Shown here in pieces: positions 1-5,991 of a stretch of DNA of 7,425 nt (position 1 is the stretch's first letter; every line of letters starts with the position of its first letter). The notes beneath the pieces are model-generated. The model was given only the letters and a program-made list of their open reading frames with translations. It made no database searches and had not been told where the DNA came from. Origin of the DNA: an uncultured Prevotellaceae bacterium (GTDB lineage: Bacteria; Bacteroidota; Bacteroidia; Bacteroidales; Bacteroidaceae); contig CALZOH010000163.1 of assembly GCA_945827465.1 (NCBI GenBank), positions 1-7,425 of the forward strand, in the 5' to 3' direction. A program made the translations under genes and the position numbers.

Positions 1-364
1 TGCTTTTAGTTACTCCTTCTATCCATCGAGCAAGCTCTTCTTCGGCTCGCTTTTGGTGTGACTTACGGCTGTGCGAGCGCTCGGCCTTGTGCAAATCGCT
101 ATGGCACTTATGGCAAAGGCTCATCAGATTGCTTGTGCCATATGCCAGCCGTTCGGCTTCCTCCTCCGTGCGAGCGCTATCAACGGGCACAATATGATGC
201 ACATCCGTGGCGCCAGTCTGGTAATACACGCCCTTCTTGGCGCACAGTTCGCAGAAGGGGTGCTCTGCGAGCTGCTGTGCCCTTATTGCGCGCCATCGTG
301 TAGAGTTTATCAGCCTGTTATAGGTTGCGCTATGCCTATACATTCCGATCTTCGTCTTGCCCAT
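1..364 (-). CDS. HNH endonuclease, partial (C-terminus beyond left edge)
   Basis: Reading leftward from an ATG at 364-362, the frame stays open for 121 codons and leaves the window. The protein has the layout of a small phage HNH nuclease: a basic N-terminal helix around NSTRWRAIR (residues 20-28), a zinc-type pair C38-x2-C41 (FCELC), the core D54-V-H56-H57, N79, then C84-x2-C87-H88 and H92. In this family the DVHH histidines and the last histidine bind the metal and cut DNA, and the four cysteines hold a zinc. The start lies inside the upstream gene (29-bp overlap), so translation is probably coupled. A second ATG at 343-341 is possible. HNH genes at this spot in phages often sit next to the packaging genes, where they help terminase. 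That role is inference, since terminase is outside the window. Confidence 0.85.
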   Translation of the reverse strand, partial: MGKTKIGMYRHSATYNRLINSTRWRAIRAQQLAEHPFCELCAKKGVYYQTGATDVHHIVPVDSARTEEEAERLAYGTSNLMSLCHKCHSDLHKAERSHSRKSHQKRAEEELARWIEGVTKS

Positions 365-1082
365 CTCCAAATAGATTTAGTTGTTTGTTTTCTTTCTTAT
401 CCAAATAGCTCATAGAGTTGCGCATCGTCCTGCGGTATGGCCCGCCCTCGTGCATCTGCCGCCCAAAGTCCGACCGCCTCGAGTCCTCGAACATCCGGCG
501 TATCTCGTCTGCATCCTCGCTCTCTGGCACGTACTCGTCTATCAAATGTCTGATTACGTAATCGCAACTTTGCGTCCCGATTTTTCGCCCTACCAAAAGC
601 AACTTGGAATACATACGCTCATCATACGATTTGAGAAACGTGTTGAGAATATCCTGCTGGTTCACCGTCTCTTCGCGGTGCATGTTCTCCGCATCGCCTA
701 TCACCATCACCAGCCGCACGCCCTTGTCGCCTTCCTTTCTGAGGAAATAAATGGCCGCCTCTGCGTGTTTGCTGCTCATCGTCTCGGCAAGATTGATATG
801 CCCTTTCCATTTTTTAGGATTCTCAAACAAATCAATAATGCGCTGCATCTCCGGGCTGAGGTTATACCTGTCCTCCATATAGCGCCTGAGCACGTCAATA
901 CACATCTGCATCGCCTCGTTGATGGTGCAACCGAGTTTGTCGCAGAGCCGCTGAAACGCCTGCCGTTCCTTTCTGCCAATCTTGCAGGAAACGGTCTCGC
1001 CGTTCTTACGGTCGAGCACGTCGAGCTCCTCTGCCTCTGCGAGCAGCTCATCGGCCATCTTGTTTAATTCATCTTGGTTCAT
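336..1082 (-). CDS. Hypothetical phage protein with a possible ribbon-helix-helix-like segment
   Basis: This is a 248-aa protein starting at the ATG at 1082-1080; a TTG two codons upstream is a weaker alternative. I do not recognise a named family. Residues 1-25 are acidic and helical. Residues about 33-70 follow a pattern of a short strand (SCKIGRKE), then a helix, a turn at LGCT, and a second helix, which resembles a ribbon-helix-helix or small DNA-binding fold. The middle has a hydrophobic stretch (GVRLVMVIGD), and the C-terminal third is charged and probably flexible, ending in a D/E-rich tail. It overlaps the end of the primase-like gene by 14 bp and the start of the HNH gene by 29 bp, so the three are likely co-translated. 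Its place between replication and nuclease genes suggests a DNA-related job, but no function is assigned. Confidence 0.8.
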   Translation of the reverse strand: MNQDELNKMADELLAEAEELDVLDRKNGETVSCKIGRKERQAFQRLCDKLGCTINEAMQMCIDVLRRYMEDRYNLSPEMQRIIDLFENPKKWKGHINLAETMSSKHAEAAIYFLRKEGDKGVRLVMVIGDAENMHREETVNQQDILNTFLKSYDERMYSKLLLVGRKIGTQSCDYVIRHLIDEYVPESEDADEIRRMFEDSRRSDFGRQMHEGGPYRRTMRNSMSYLDKKENKQLNLFGDGQDEDRNV

Positions 1083-2259
1083 CGTCAATTCTCAGGTCTA
1101 ACATTTCAATCAATTCAGCAAAACCTTCATCCACATTTTCCACACCCAACAGCCTTGCGGCACGTTCTACGGTCGTTTCCTCTATTCCGTGGCTCATCCG
1201 TATCAGAATGTCGCCTATGTCGGCTTTCGGGCCGTCTGCTTTTATCCAATGCTTCTGCACTATCTCGCTCACGGTCAATCGCGGGTAGGCTATCAGTTCC
1301 GCCTGCTTTTTCCATTTATCGTGCCCGTCCTTATCGGGGATTAGCGTGATGTAACGGTTGCGCAGGATCAGCGGCTGCATACGCATCGGTGTCAGATAAC
1401 TAAGCCCACCGCTCGCGAGGAAAATGCGCTTATCCATATCCACAAACGCGCTGCATATAATGGCGGTCTTTTCGCTCTCTACGATGCAGACTTCTGCGTT
1501 TGGGTATCTATCAATCAGGTGCATTCCGAAGTAGCACTTCTTCGTTTGGTACTTCTCCGTGTCGAGCGTTCCGGCTTTTCTCGCCATCGAACTCAACCAA
1601 TCGTTGGCATATCCCTCCTTCACGCGGTGTCCGTCCGGCTGGTATTTCATGAGCTTAGCGTCCCAGATTTTTCCGTCAGGCGCTATCTGCCAAAACACCG
1701 TCCATCCTTTTTGCTTCTCAGTCATGCTCGTTCCAACGCGGTACTCTTGCAGCGCTTTCACCATGCGCTCCCTATCCTCTATTGCGAGCGGCAGAGAAGC
1801 CAAGTATTGAATCAACGGATTTTCTTTGAAATTACGGAGGTAGAGTGCGGTGACCTCGAACGGCCAAACCATCTGCGGGCGTTCTTTCAGTTCCTCTTTC
1901 TGAATGATTGGGCGCTGCACAACCTTTGGCACCGGCTTGTCATCCACGATGATTCCGTACATGGCCGCAAGCAACCTCAGCACATCCTCGTAGTGTTCCT
2001 TCACGGTCGCCTTATCGCGCGAGCCATATTCAAGCACCAACATAGCGTCTATCGGTCCCCAACTCTCGCCCGTAGCGAAATCGGTCGCGATGTTTCGGAT
2101 CTCGCTCACTACGAAACTGCCCCTGTGCCTATCCTCGCGGAATGGCGAAAGCGGGTAATAGTTACCGCAGCTCATCTGCCCCAAGTCCACCCCGTAGTGC
2201 CGCATCACGTCCACGATCCTCGCCGCACTCTTAATTCTATCCTCCGTAATTTTTTCCAT
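1069..2259 (-). CDS. TOPRIM-domain primase-like protein (DUF6371-like)
   Basis: This is a 396-aa protein. Residues 257-315 read as a TOPRIM fold: a strand ending in the catalytic-type glutamate (CIVESEKTA, E261), a glycine turn after a strand (LASGGLSYL, G284-G285), and a strand with the metal-binding D-x-D (LIPDKDGHD, D309 and D311). The N-terminal part (residues 33-75: YPLSPFREDRHRGSFVV, then SWGPIDAML) has the outline of a CHC2 primase zinc-ribbon domain, including the PF-x-x-D-x-x-x-GSF section, but the expected cysteine/histidine ligands are missing. This matches what I recall of Bacteroidetes DUF6371/CHC2-type proteins. The likely role is primer synthesis at the element's origin, working with the ATPase and SSB-like protein upstream. 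It lies 10 bp after the 210-aa gene and overlaps the 248-aa gene. Whether it makes primers without the zinc site is not shown by the sequence. Confidence 0.8.
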   Translation of the reverse strand: MEKITEDRIKSAARIVDVMRHYGVDLGQMSCGNYYPLSPFREDRHRGSFVVSEIRNIATDFATGESWGPIDAMLVLEYGSRDKATVKEHYEDVLRLLAAMYGIIVDDKPVPKVVQRPIIQKEELKERPQMVWPFEVTALYLRNFKENPLIQYLASLPLAIEDRERMVKALQEYRVGTSMTEKQKGWTVFWQIAPDGKIWDAKLMKYQPDGHRVKEGYANDWLSSMARKAGTLDTEKYQTKKCYFGMHLIDRYPNAEVCIVESEKTAIICSAFVDMDKRIFLASGGLSYLTPMRMQPLILRNRYITLIPDKDGHDKWKKQAELIAYPRLTVSEIVQKHWIKADGPKADIGDILIRMSHGIEETTVERAARLLGVENVDEGFAELIEMLDLRIDDEPR

Positions 2260-2269
2260 TGATTATTAT

Positions 2270-2902
2270 TTATTGAATCTTGTGTAATAAAGGAACTTCA
2301 AACCAAGCAACCACCTCACCGCCTGCTGCTTCCGGGTCAAAAACTCCTCCATCTTTGAATTTCCAACATCCGTCTTGGTATCTTCCGGCAAACCAAAAAC
2401 CATTGTCAGTAAGAGCAATAACCGTTCTGTACGAATCCGGCTTTCCAGTTTTTGCGTTATAATAAACCAACTTATCAGCCTTAAACGGAAGCCCTTCAAT
2501 CATGTCGAATCCGTCATCCTCCTTATTTGCATCCTCCTGCGCTTCCTCCTGCTCTGCCTCCTTGCGTGACTTGTAGTAATAATCAATCGCATCGCTCACC
2601 TCGTTCTCATCGCATGGCGAGAATCTCGGTTCGTCATTATCGCGCTTGAAAACATCCACCACAACGCTCACACGCATACAAGTAGAGCCGTCGCATTCGG
2701 AATCGCCCTCGTCAATAATCTCACGCATCATAAATGCCTTATTTGCGAGCGCCTCTTCCGGGTTGGTATAGGTATCGAACCTTCCACCCAACGTATCTAA
2801 AAGCAGACGCCCGTTGTAGCAGTTTGTACATCTCTTAATCTCTTTACTCGCTTCCAGCAGCTCAATCTGCATGGTCTCGATTCGTGTATCAATAATTCTC
2901 AT
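2270..2902 (-). CDS. Hypothetical acidic phage protein, possibly DUF551-like C-terminus
   Basis: This is a 210-aa protein using the ATG at 2902-2900; a TTG 11 codons upstream would extend it but has no better ribosome site. The N-terminal half has a helical segment and a C-x2-C pair (RCTNC, residues 25-28), then more cysteines near SECDGSTC (69-76). A very acidic, low-complexity stretch of E, D and K lies around residues 110-130. The C-terminal part (about 137-205) has alternating strands with tryptophans and aromatic residues (NGFWFAG, DGCWKF, VVAWFEVP). It loosely recalls the DUF551 type of small phage domain, which ends in a W-x-x-x-P signature. That match is weak. It sits between the ATPase and the primase-like gene. 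No function is assigned. Confidence 0.7.
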   Translation of the reverse strand: MRIIDTRIETMQIELLEASKEIKRCTNCYNGRLLLDTLGGRFDTYTNPEEALANKAFMMREIIDEGDSECDGSTCMRVSVVVDVFKRDNDEPRFSPCDENEVSDAIDYYYKSRKEAEQEEAQEDANKEDDGFDMIEGLPFKADKLVYYNAKTGKPDSYRTVIALTDNGFWFAGRYQDGCWKFKDGGVFDPEAAGGEVVAWFEVPLLHKIQ

Positions 2903-3097
2903 TGTTCTTCGTTTTTTTGGCTTTTCAGCCGTCAATAATTAAAATAATAAATTCCATTATAAGCCTATATTGCGCGCGCGAGATGGCAAAAGAAATAGGT
3001 GTGTCGGCTCTATCGTAGCCGTTTCTCCCTGTTTCTCCCTTTTTCTCTATCTATTTATAGATAGATAGAGAGAAAAGGGAAAACGGGAAAAGGGCGA
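2903..3097. other. Non-coding gap in the replication cassette
   Basis: There is no credible gene in these 195 bases. The part next to the 210-aa gene is AT-rich (2936-2970) and is followed by an alternating GC run at 2972-2980. A small hairpin follows (CGGCT at 3005-3009 with AGCCG at 3017-3021), and then the large extended palindrome described separately. I see no Bacteroidetes-type -33/-7 promoter here, so the downstream genes probably depend on read-through from upstream. Confidence 0.6.
3020..3095. repeat. Large extended hairpin with pyrimidine/purine asymmetry
   Basis: Arms at 3037-3054 and 3061-3079 pair over 18 positions, with a single extra base in the right arm and a six-base loop. 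The tips contain CTAT/GATA tetranucleotide repeats. Pairing continues imperfectly outward: the left side carries two exact copies of GTTTCTCCCT (3021-3030, 3031-3040), and the right side has the near-complementary GGGAAAACGGGAAAAGGG. The + strand is thus almost all pyrimidine on the left and purine on the right. It lies two bases from the stop codon of the ATPase gene. It could be a transcription terminator or RNA processing stem for the minus-strand transcript, although no U-tract follows, or a replication initiation or primase-loading structure. Confidence 0.6.
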
Positions 3098-4207
3098 TTA
3101 GAATGGCGCTGAATTGTCTTCGTCAAGTGACATCTGCGTGTCCTGATTGGTTTGTGGATTGTTCAGATAATACCGCTTGTTTGGCTCTTGGCGGATAAGT
3201 CCGTTTTTCAATGCCAAGTTTATTTCAGCGTATATCTTTTTGACACCCCGTATGCCTTGCGGTTTCAGGAAGTCCGCTATCTCGGAAAAACTGAATCCTT
3301 TCGGGCCCCAATCCATCTTCATCACCAGCGGCTCTTCTGACAGCCTTTCCTCTATGGCCTCCTGCACCTCTGCTTCGCCAAGTATCACCGGATGCCCATA
3401 ATGCCGTTCGTCATCCTCCACTCGGAAATGCACGTCCTCAACCTTTTTTAGTCGCTGCTTCACGTGCTTCACCTTCATAGTCTGCGTGTCCTCATCCTTG
3501 CTCGTGACGAAAATGTCAGTCGCTTTTCTTTCGAGGAAACTGCCCAAGTGACCAACGGCCTTCTCGCTCCCCGGATTAAGGTGCAGCAAGCACCAAACGG
3601 AAATGTTGTAGTGGCTCGCCACGGCCATACATTGGTAAATCCTTTCCTGACATTCCTTGTTGTCATTAAAATCATTCACAATGTCGATCATGCCGTCCAA
3701 AAACACCATGTTCGGCTTGTATTGCCAAATGGCTTTCAGTACCTTTCTCCACCTTGCGGAAGCATCGTTCACCTCACGAAGCATGATAGAATTGAACCGC
3801 TCCTGTTTGACCATTTGCGGCCAACCGACCATATCGTAGATTCTTCGTACTGTGCGCTGGTGATTGACCACCTCCATCTCTGTGTCCACGTATAGGCATG
3901 TAGCGTTGTCAATCAAGCACCTCAGCCCACAGTACTCACCTCTCAGCGCGGCAGCAATCATCATGCTAAATGTCATCGTTTTTCCGTTACCAGGCCGCCC
4001 ATTCAGTCCCGTCAAACCGCCCAAAGGCGAGAATATCACGCCCCGCCAATCGTAGGTATAACTGACCGGTATATCCGGCTTTGTAACGTCAAATATGCAG
4101 TCGTCGATGCTCTCATCCTGCCATTTCAGTTCTTTCAGAAATGTTTCAAGCGCCGCATCCTCATTCTGCTCCCGTTCATCTAATATGTCTATATGCTGCT
4201 CGCTCAT
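3098..4207 (-). CDS. RecA/RepA-type replicative ATPase (putative helicase)
   Basis: This is a 369-aa protein. The Walker A loop is G70-R-P-G-N-G-K76-T77, preceded by a strand and LTGLN. A strand ending LYVDTEM (105-111) has the acidic pair D108 and E110. Walker B is MVFLDG (167-172), with D171. A histidine-ending strand (WCLLHLNP, 205-212) fits motif 3 of the RecA/DnaB core. This is the arrangement of the AAA_25/RepA-like hexameric helicases used by plasmids and phages. Residues about 300-350 look like a winged helix (GFSFSEIADFL, then GIRGVKKIYAEINLALKNG). The last residues, DEDNSAPF, resemble the acidic SSB C-terminal tip, which is odd for a helicase. The start ATG follows the stop of the 59-aa gene by three bases, so the two are translationally linked. 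The likely role is unwinding DNA or acting as a loader at the element's origin. Confidence 0.85.
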   Translation of the reverse strand: MSEQHIDILDEREQNEDAALETFLKELKWQDESIDDCIFDVTKPDIPVSYTYDWRGVIFSPLGGLTGLNGRPGNGKTMTFSMMIAAALRGEYCGLRCLIDNATCLYVDTEMEVVNHQRTVRRIYDMVGWPQMVKQERFNSIMLREVNDASARWRKVLKAIWQYKPNMVFLDGMIDIVNDFNDNKECQERIYQCMAVASHYNISVWCLLHLNPGSEKAVGHLGSFLERKATDIFVTSKDEDTQTMKVKHVKQRLKKVEDVHFRVEDDERHYGHPVILGEAEVQEAIEERLSEEPLVMKMDWGPKGFSFSEIADFLKPQGIRGVKKIYAEINLALKNGLIRQEPNKRYYLNNPQTNQDTQMSLDEDNSAPF

Positions 4208-4210
4208 TGC

Positions 4211-4390
4211 TTACTTATGTTTTTTCGCAAACTTGCCCAACTTATGCTTGCGCAAGTATTGCATTCTTGTTCTCCGTCCGGCGCACACCGTCTCGCCATA
4301 GTTCTTCTTATTGGCAGCAAAGAAGCCGCCGTATCTCGCCAAGCTAATGTCAGCATATACTTGTGCCATTGCGCTATTCATCTTTTCCAT
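4211..4390 (-). CDS. Small basic protein in the replication operon (59 aa)
   Basis: An ATG at 4390-4388 opens a 59-codon frame ending in TAA three bases before the ATPase start. It fills the gap between the SSB-like and ATPase genes almost exactly, which is the main reason to call it real. The N-terminus begins MEKMNSAMAQVYADISLARY, followed by a glycine/phenylalanine section (GGFFAANKKN). The C-terminus is strongly basic (GRRTRMQYLRKHKLGKFAKKHK carries about half K, R and H). Such a tail suits nucleic-acid or acidic-partner binding, but I do not recognise a family. Internal ATGs at codons 4 and 8 are alternative starts. It is too short for many gene finders, so it may be unannotated in relatives. 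Confidence 0.65.
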   Translation of the reverse strand: MEKMNSAMAQVYADISLARYGGFFAANKKNYGETVCAGRRTRMQYLRKHKLGKFAKKHK

Positions 4391-4416
4391 TGTCGTATCA
4401 TTTTAGTATCGTTTAC

Positions 4417-4890
4417 TTAAAATGGCAGACCGCTGCCATCCCCCATCACCGTCTCAGTCGGAATTTCCGGAGGTACCGCTGCTGCTTGCGCCTTCGATTG
4501 TTCAGCCGCTTCCGCAGCCGCTTGTGCCGCATTCGCGTTATCTATCATCCTCTGCGCCTCTGCCTCCTCGCGCTTGTTGTAGCAGTCAAAGCCCTCAATG
4601 CGCAATCGCCCAATTCGGTATGTCTTACCTTCCTTCGTGTATTCACCAATGCTCGAAGAAATCTTCATCATGCCCACAGCACCAGCAAACAAGTTCTCGC
4701 GTTTGATAGCCTCCTCAATGGTGCCACCAGCCTTCACCATGATAAACTTGTCAATCAGGAACATGTCATCGCCTGCGGAAATCTCCACATCGTAGCTGTA
4801 AGCCGTGTAAGGCTCCCCGCGTTGGCTGATCTTCTGTTTAGGCTCGCCTTTAAGCGTCACCCGCTCGATTTTTACAAGAAATTCTTTCAT
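4417..4890 (-). CDS. Single-stranded DNA-binding protein-like (OB-fold, SSB-type tail)
   Basis: This is a 157-aa protein of about normal bacterial SSB length. Residues 1-105 alternate strands and turns in a way that fits an OB fold: a first strand at 3-12, a KISQRGEPYTAYSYDVEI section, a strand/turn at GMMKISSSIGEYTKEGKTY, and a closing strand ending RIEGFDCYN. Residues 107-140 are a linker rich in alanine, glutamate and glutamine. The C-terminus is GDGSGLPF, close to the conserved acidic-Pro-Phe tip that SSB uses to recruit replication proteins. I cannot align it to classic SSB by eye, so the call rests on architecture, tail and position beside the ATPase. An A-rich AAAGAAAG precedes the ATG. 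Alternative: another OB-fold phage protein with the same tail. Confidence 0.65.
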   Translation of the reverse strand: MKEFLVKIERVTLKGEPKQKISQRGEPYTAYSYDVEISAGDDMFLIDKFIMVKAGGTIEEAIKRENLFAGAVGMMKISSSIGEYTKEGKTYRIGRLRIEGFDCYNKREEAEAQRMIDNANAAQAAAEAAEQSKAQAAAVPPEIPTETVMGDGSGLPF

Positions 4891-4912
4891 CTTTCTTTTT
4901 GTTTTTAATTAT

Positions 4913-5389
4913 TTATACTCTAAACACCGGAGGCAAAGCGCTCAATCGCCTGCACTCCTTTATTTTCCACATGATAGTCTTGTTGTACAGCCCCCAATGC
5001 CTGTTGCCCTCCTGCAATCCGCACACCACGTTCGGCACAAACATTTCAGCATCCACCGTTCTGTCCGCAAACAAGAACCGCCCCATGAAAAGCGACCCTA
5101 ACACGTCTGCGCTCCATCTTACCGTCATCTCTTCCACGCTCACGTCCATCGTGCCATTCTCTCTGAGGCAGTCCACCGCCTCGTCAATGGTAAACACTTC
5201 GATTTTCGGATTCTTCATCCCGTATGCCACCCTTGCCGCCGCGTAGTATGTCAAGCATACCTCCTCATTCACCACGAACACCATCGGCAGCCGTGGCAGC
5301 GTCCACGCATCCTCCTTCAATGGGTCTATGTTGATGAACTCGTTCTTCACCAGCTTATTCGCCACCCTAATTTTCGTTTCTTCTTTCAT
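4913..5389 (-). CDS. Hypothetical 158-aa protein, early replication operon
   Basis: The frame starts at the ATG at 5389-5387 with AAAAGAA just before it and ends 22 bases ahead of the SSB-like gene. I do not recognise a family. It begins with a lysine-rich helix, then a hydrophobic strand (RLPMVFVVNEEVCLTYYAAARVAYGM, about residues 33-58), an acidic helix with cysteine (TIDEAVDCLREN), a section with aromatic and hydrophobic residues (SADVLGSLFMGRFLFADR), and ends RRLSALPPVFRV. No signal peptide, clear membrane segment or catalytic motif is seen. Its position as the first gene ahead of the SSB-like gene in the same direction makes a role in early phage DNA metabolism likely but unproven. Confidence 0.7.
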   Translation of the reverse strand: MKEETKIRVANKLVKNEFINIDPLKEDAWTLPRLPMVFVVNEEVCLTYYAAARVAYGMKNPKIEVFTIDEAVDCLRENGTMDVSVEEMTVRWSADVLGSLFMGRFLFADRTVDAEMFVPNVVCGLQEGNRHWGLYNKTIMWKIKECRRLSALPPVFRV

Positions 5390-5463
5390 TTCTTTTATGC
5401 TATGTTATTAAATTTTGTCTAATTGATTCTGCCGTTCGGTTTCGGCTGTTTTTAACTGCCGAA

Positions 5464-5499
5464 TCTCCCGAAAATTCTCCCGAAAAATCTCCCGAAATG
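5464..5499. repeat. Three tandem 12-bp repeats (TCTCCCGAAAAN)
   Basis: The core TCTCCCGAAA starts at 5464, 5476 and 5488, exactly 12 bases apart, with only the last two bases varying. The set lies 11 bases from the 24-bp palindromic repeats and in the same gene-free gap. It may serve as a short protein-binding array or be part of a repetitive short ORF. Confidence 0.75.
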
Positions 5500-5510
5500 C
5501 AGCTCGAATC

Positions 5511-5574
5511 CTTTTACCTCGTAAAAGGAACCACCTTTTACCTCGTAAAAGCACCCTCCTTTTACCTCGTAAAG
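5511..5574. repeat. Three 24-bp repeats each carrying a TTTTAC-CTC-GTAAAA palindrome
   Basis: CTTTTACCTCGTAAAAG begins at 5511 and 5535, and a copy missing one A begins at 5559, giving a strict 24-base period. Each unit is a dyad with a three-base centre, able to bind a dimeric protein or form a small hairpin. The spacers differ (GAACCAC, CACCCTC), so conservation is concentrated in the palindrome. That pattern is typical of iterons or operator arrays more than of coding repeats. Position in a replication gene cluster suggests an origin or a regulatory site, which is inference. Confidence 0.8.
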
Positions 5575-5585
5575 TGTTTTCGCCC

Positions 5586-5789
5586 CTATTTTTCCTTTCG
5601 TAGCGCCGAATCCCCCGTGTACCAAATCGCGAATCCACCTGCCCCGTAAAACACCAATGCGGCCACCAGTTGCCCAATGTTTTGTCCTCCTTGTGCCCAC
5701 CATGTGCGAACCACCATCACCACGATCACAGCCACCAGTGCGAGCATTGCTATACCAAAAGCTATTCTCATCATTGCCTTCATATCCAT
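5586..5789 (-). CDS. Small two-helix membrane protein
   Basis: This is a 67-aa protein starting at the ATG at 5789-5787. It has one of the few clear Shine-Dalgarno sites in the window (AAAGGAGAAG right before the ATG). Residues about 7-29 (MRIAFGIAMLALVAVIVVMVV) and 38-57 (IGQLVAALVFYGAGGFAIWY) are hydrophobic helices joined by a short polar turn with RTWWAQGGQN. The C-terminus is charged (RKEK). This suits an inner-membrane hairpin protein with both ends on the same side. Small phage membrane proteins may act in superinfection exclusion, lysis or host take-over, but nothing here decides between these. Longer frames crossing this gene on either strand are shadows. Confidence 0.7.
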   Translation of the reverse strand: MDMKAMMRIAFGIAMLALVAVIVVMVVRTWWAQGGQNIGQLVAALVFYGAGGFAIWYTGDSALRKEK

Positions 5790-5814
5790 CTTCTCCTTTT
5801 TGTTTTGGAGATTC

Positions 5815-5836
5815 CGGCAGGGCAGTTACCCTGCCG
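5815..5836. other. GC-rich hairpin upstream of the membrane protein gene
   Basis: CGGCAGGG (5815-5822) pairs perfectly with CCCTGCCG (5829-5836) over a six-base loop. On the minus strand it lies about 25 bases ahead of the membrane protein start and just before its AAAGGAG site. No U-tract follows on either strand, so a transcript-stabilising stem or attenuating structure is as likely as a terminator. Confidence 0.5.
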
Positions 5837-5897
5837 TTCCCCTTATTAACACTATTAACTATCCGACTTTCACCCAAGCCGTCAGGGTTTTGTTTTG

Positions 5898-5986
5898 TGC
5901 CCACCAGAGGACTCGAACCTCTGTGCCGTTTGGCCGTTTCTGGTTAGGCTCGTCAGCCTACTCAACAGCAGATACCCCACGTGAGC
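5898..5986 (-). tRNA. Degenerate tRNA-like element (class II length)
   Basis: On the minus strand a near-perfect T-arm is visible: AGAGG, the canonical loop TTCGAGT, and CCTCT. It is followed by GGTGGGC and an A in the discriminator place. Six of seven acceptor pairs form with GCTCACG at the 5' end, followed by T and G as at positions 8-9. The total of 89 bases matches class II tRNAs, and A73 with this length recalls leucine tRNA. However, no normal D-arm is found, and the only central hairpin (TAGGC/GCCTA) has a six-base loop, so no anticodon can be assigned. It may be a decayed tRNA, a remnant of an attachment site in a host tRNA, or a tRNA mimic. Confidence 0.3.
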
Positions 5987-5991
5987 AGTTT

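Larger units (their letters stand above)
5390..5585. other. Repeat-rich gap, possible 48-codon ORF
   Basis: This 196-base gap holds two sets of tandem repeats, listed separately. A minus-strand frame stays open from a GTG at 5554-5552 to a TAA at 5410-5408 (48 codons). It would encode a basic peptide with LLRGKR repeats and a FREI/FREN/FREI triplet and end QNQLDKI. An AGGAGG abuts the GTG with almost no spacing, which is poor for initiation. Because both repeat periods (24 and 12) are multiples of three, several frames stay open by chance, so coding is not favoured over a cis-acting role. Confidence 0.4.

Noticed and set aside
381..1067. Long + strand open frame of 228 codons
   Set aside because: It is antisense to the 248-aa minus-strand gene, which fits the operon with coupled overlaps on both sides.
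1519..2262. Long + strand open frame of 247 codons
   Set aside because: Antisense to the TOPRIM protein, whose motifs are clear, so it is a shadow.
2972..2980. Alternating GC run as a Z-DNA or functional site
   Set aside because: It is only nine bases long and no partner structure supports a role.
4363..4908. + strand open frame of 181 codons
   Set aside because: It crosses the SSB-like gene on the opposite strand; its composition (many L, R, H, C) is typical of antisense reading.
5464..5574. CRISPR array
   Set aside because: Spacers are only 7 bases and units are too few and too short; no cas gene is present.
5452..5904. Minus-strand 150-codon frame with FYEVKGG repeats
   Set aside because: It overlaps the membrane protein in another frame, lacks its good Shine-Dalgarno site, and its repeats follow from the 24-bp DNA repeat having a period divisible by three.
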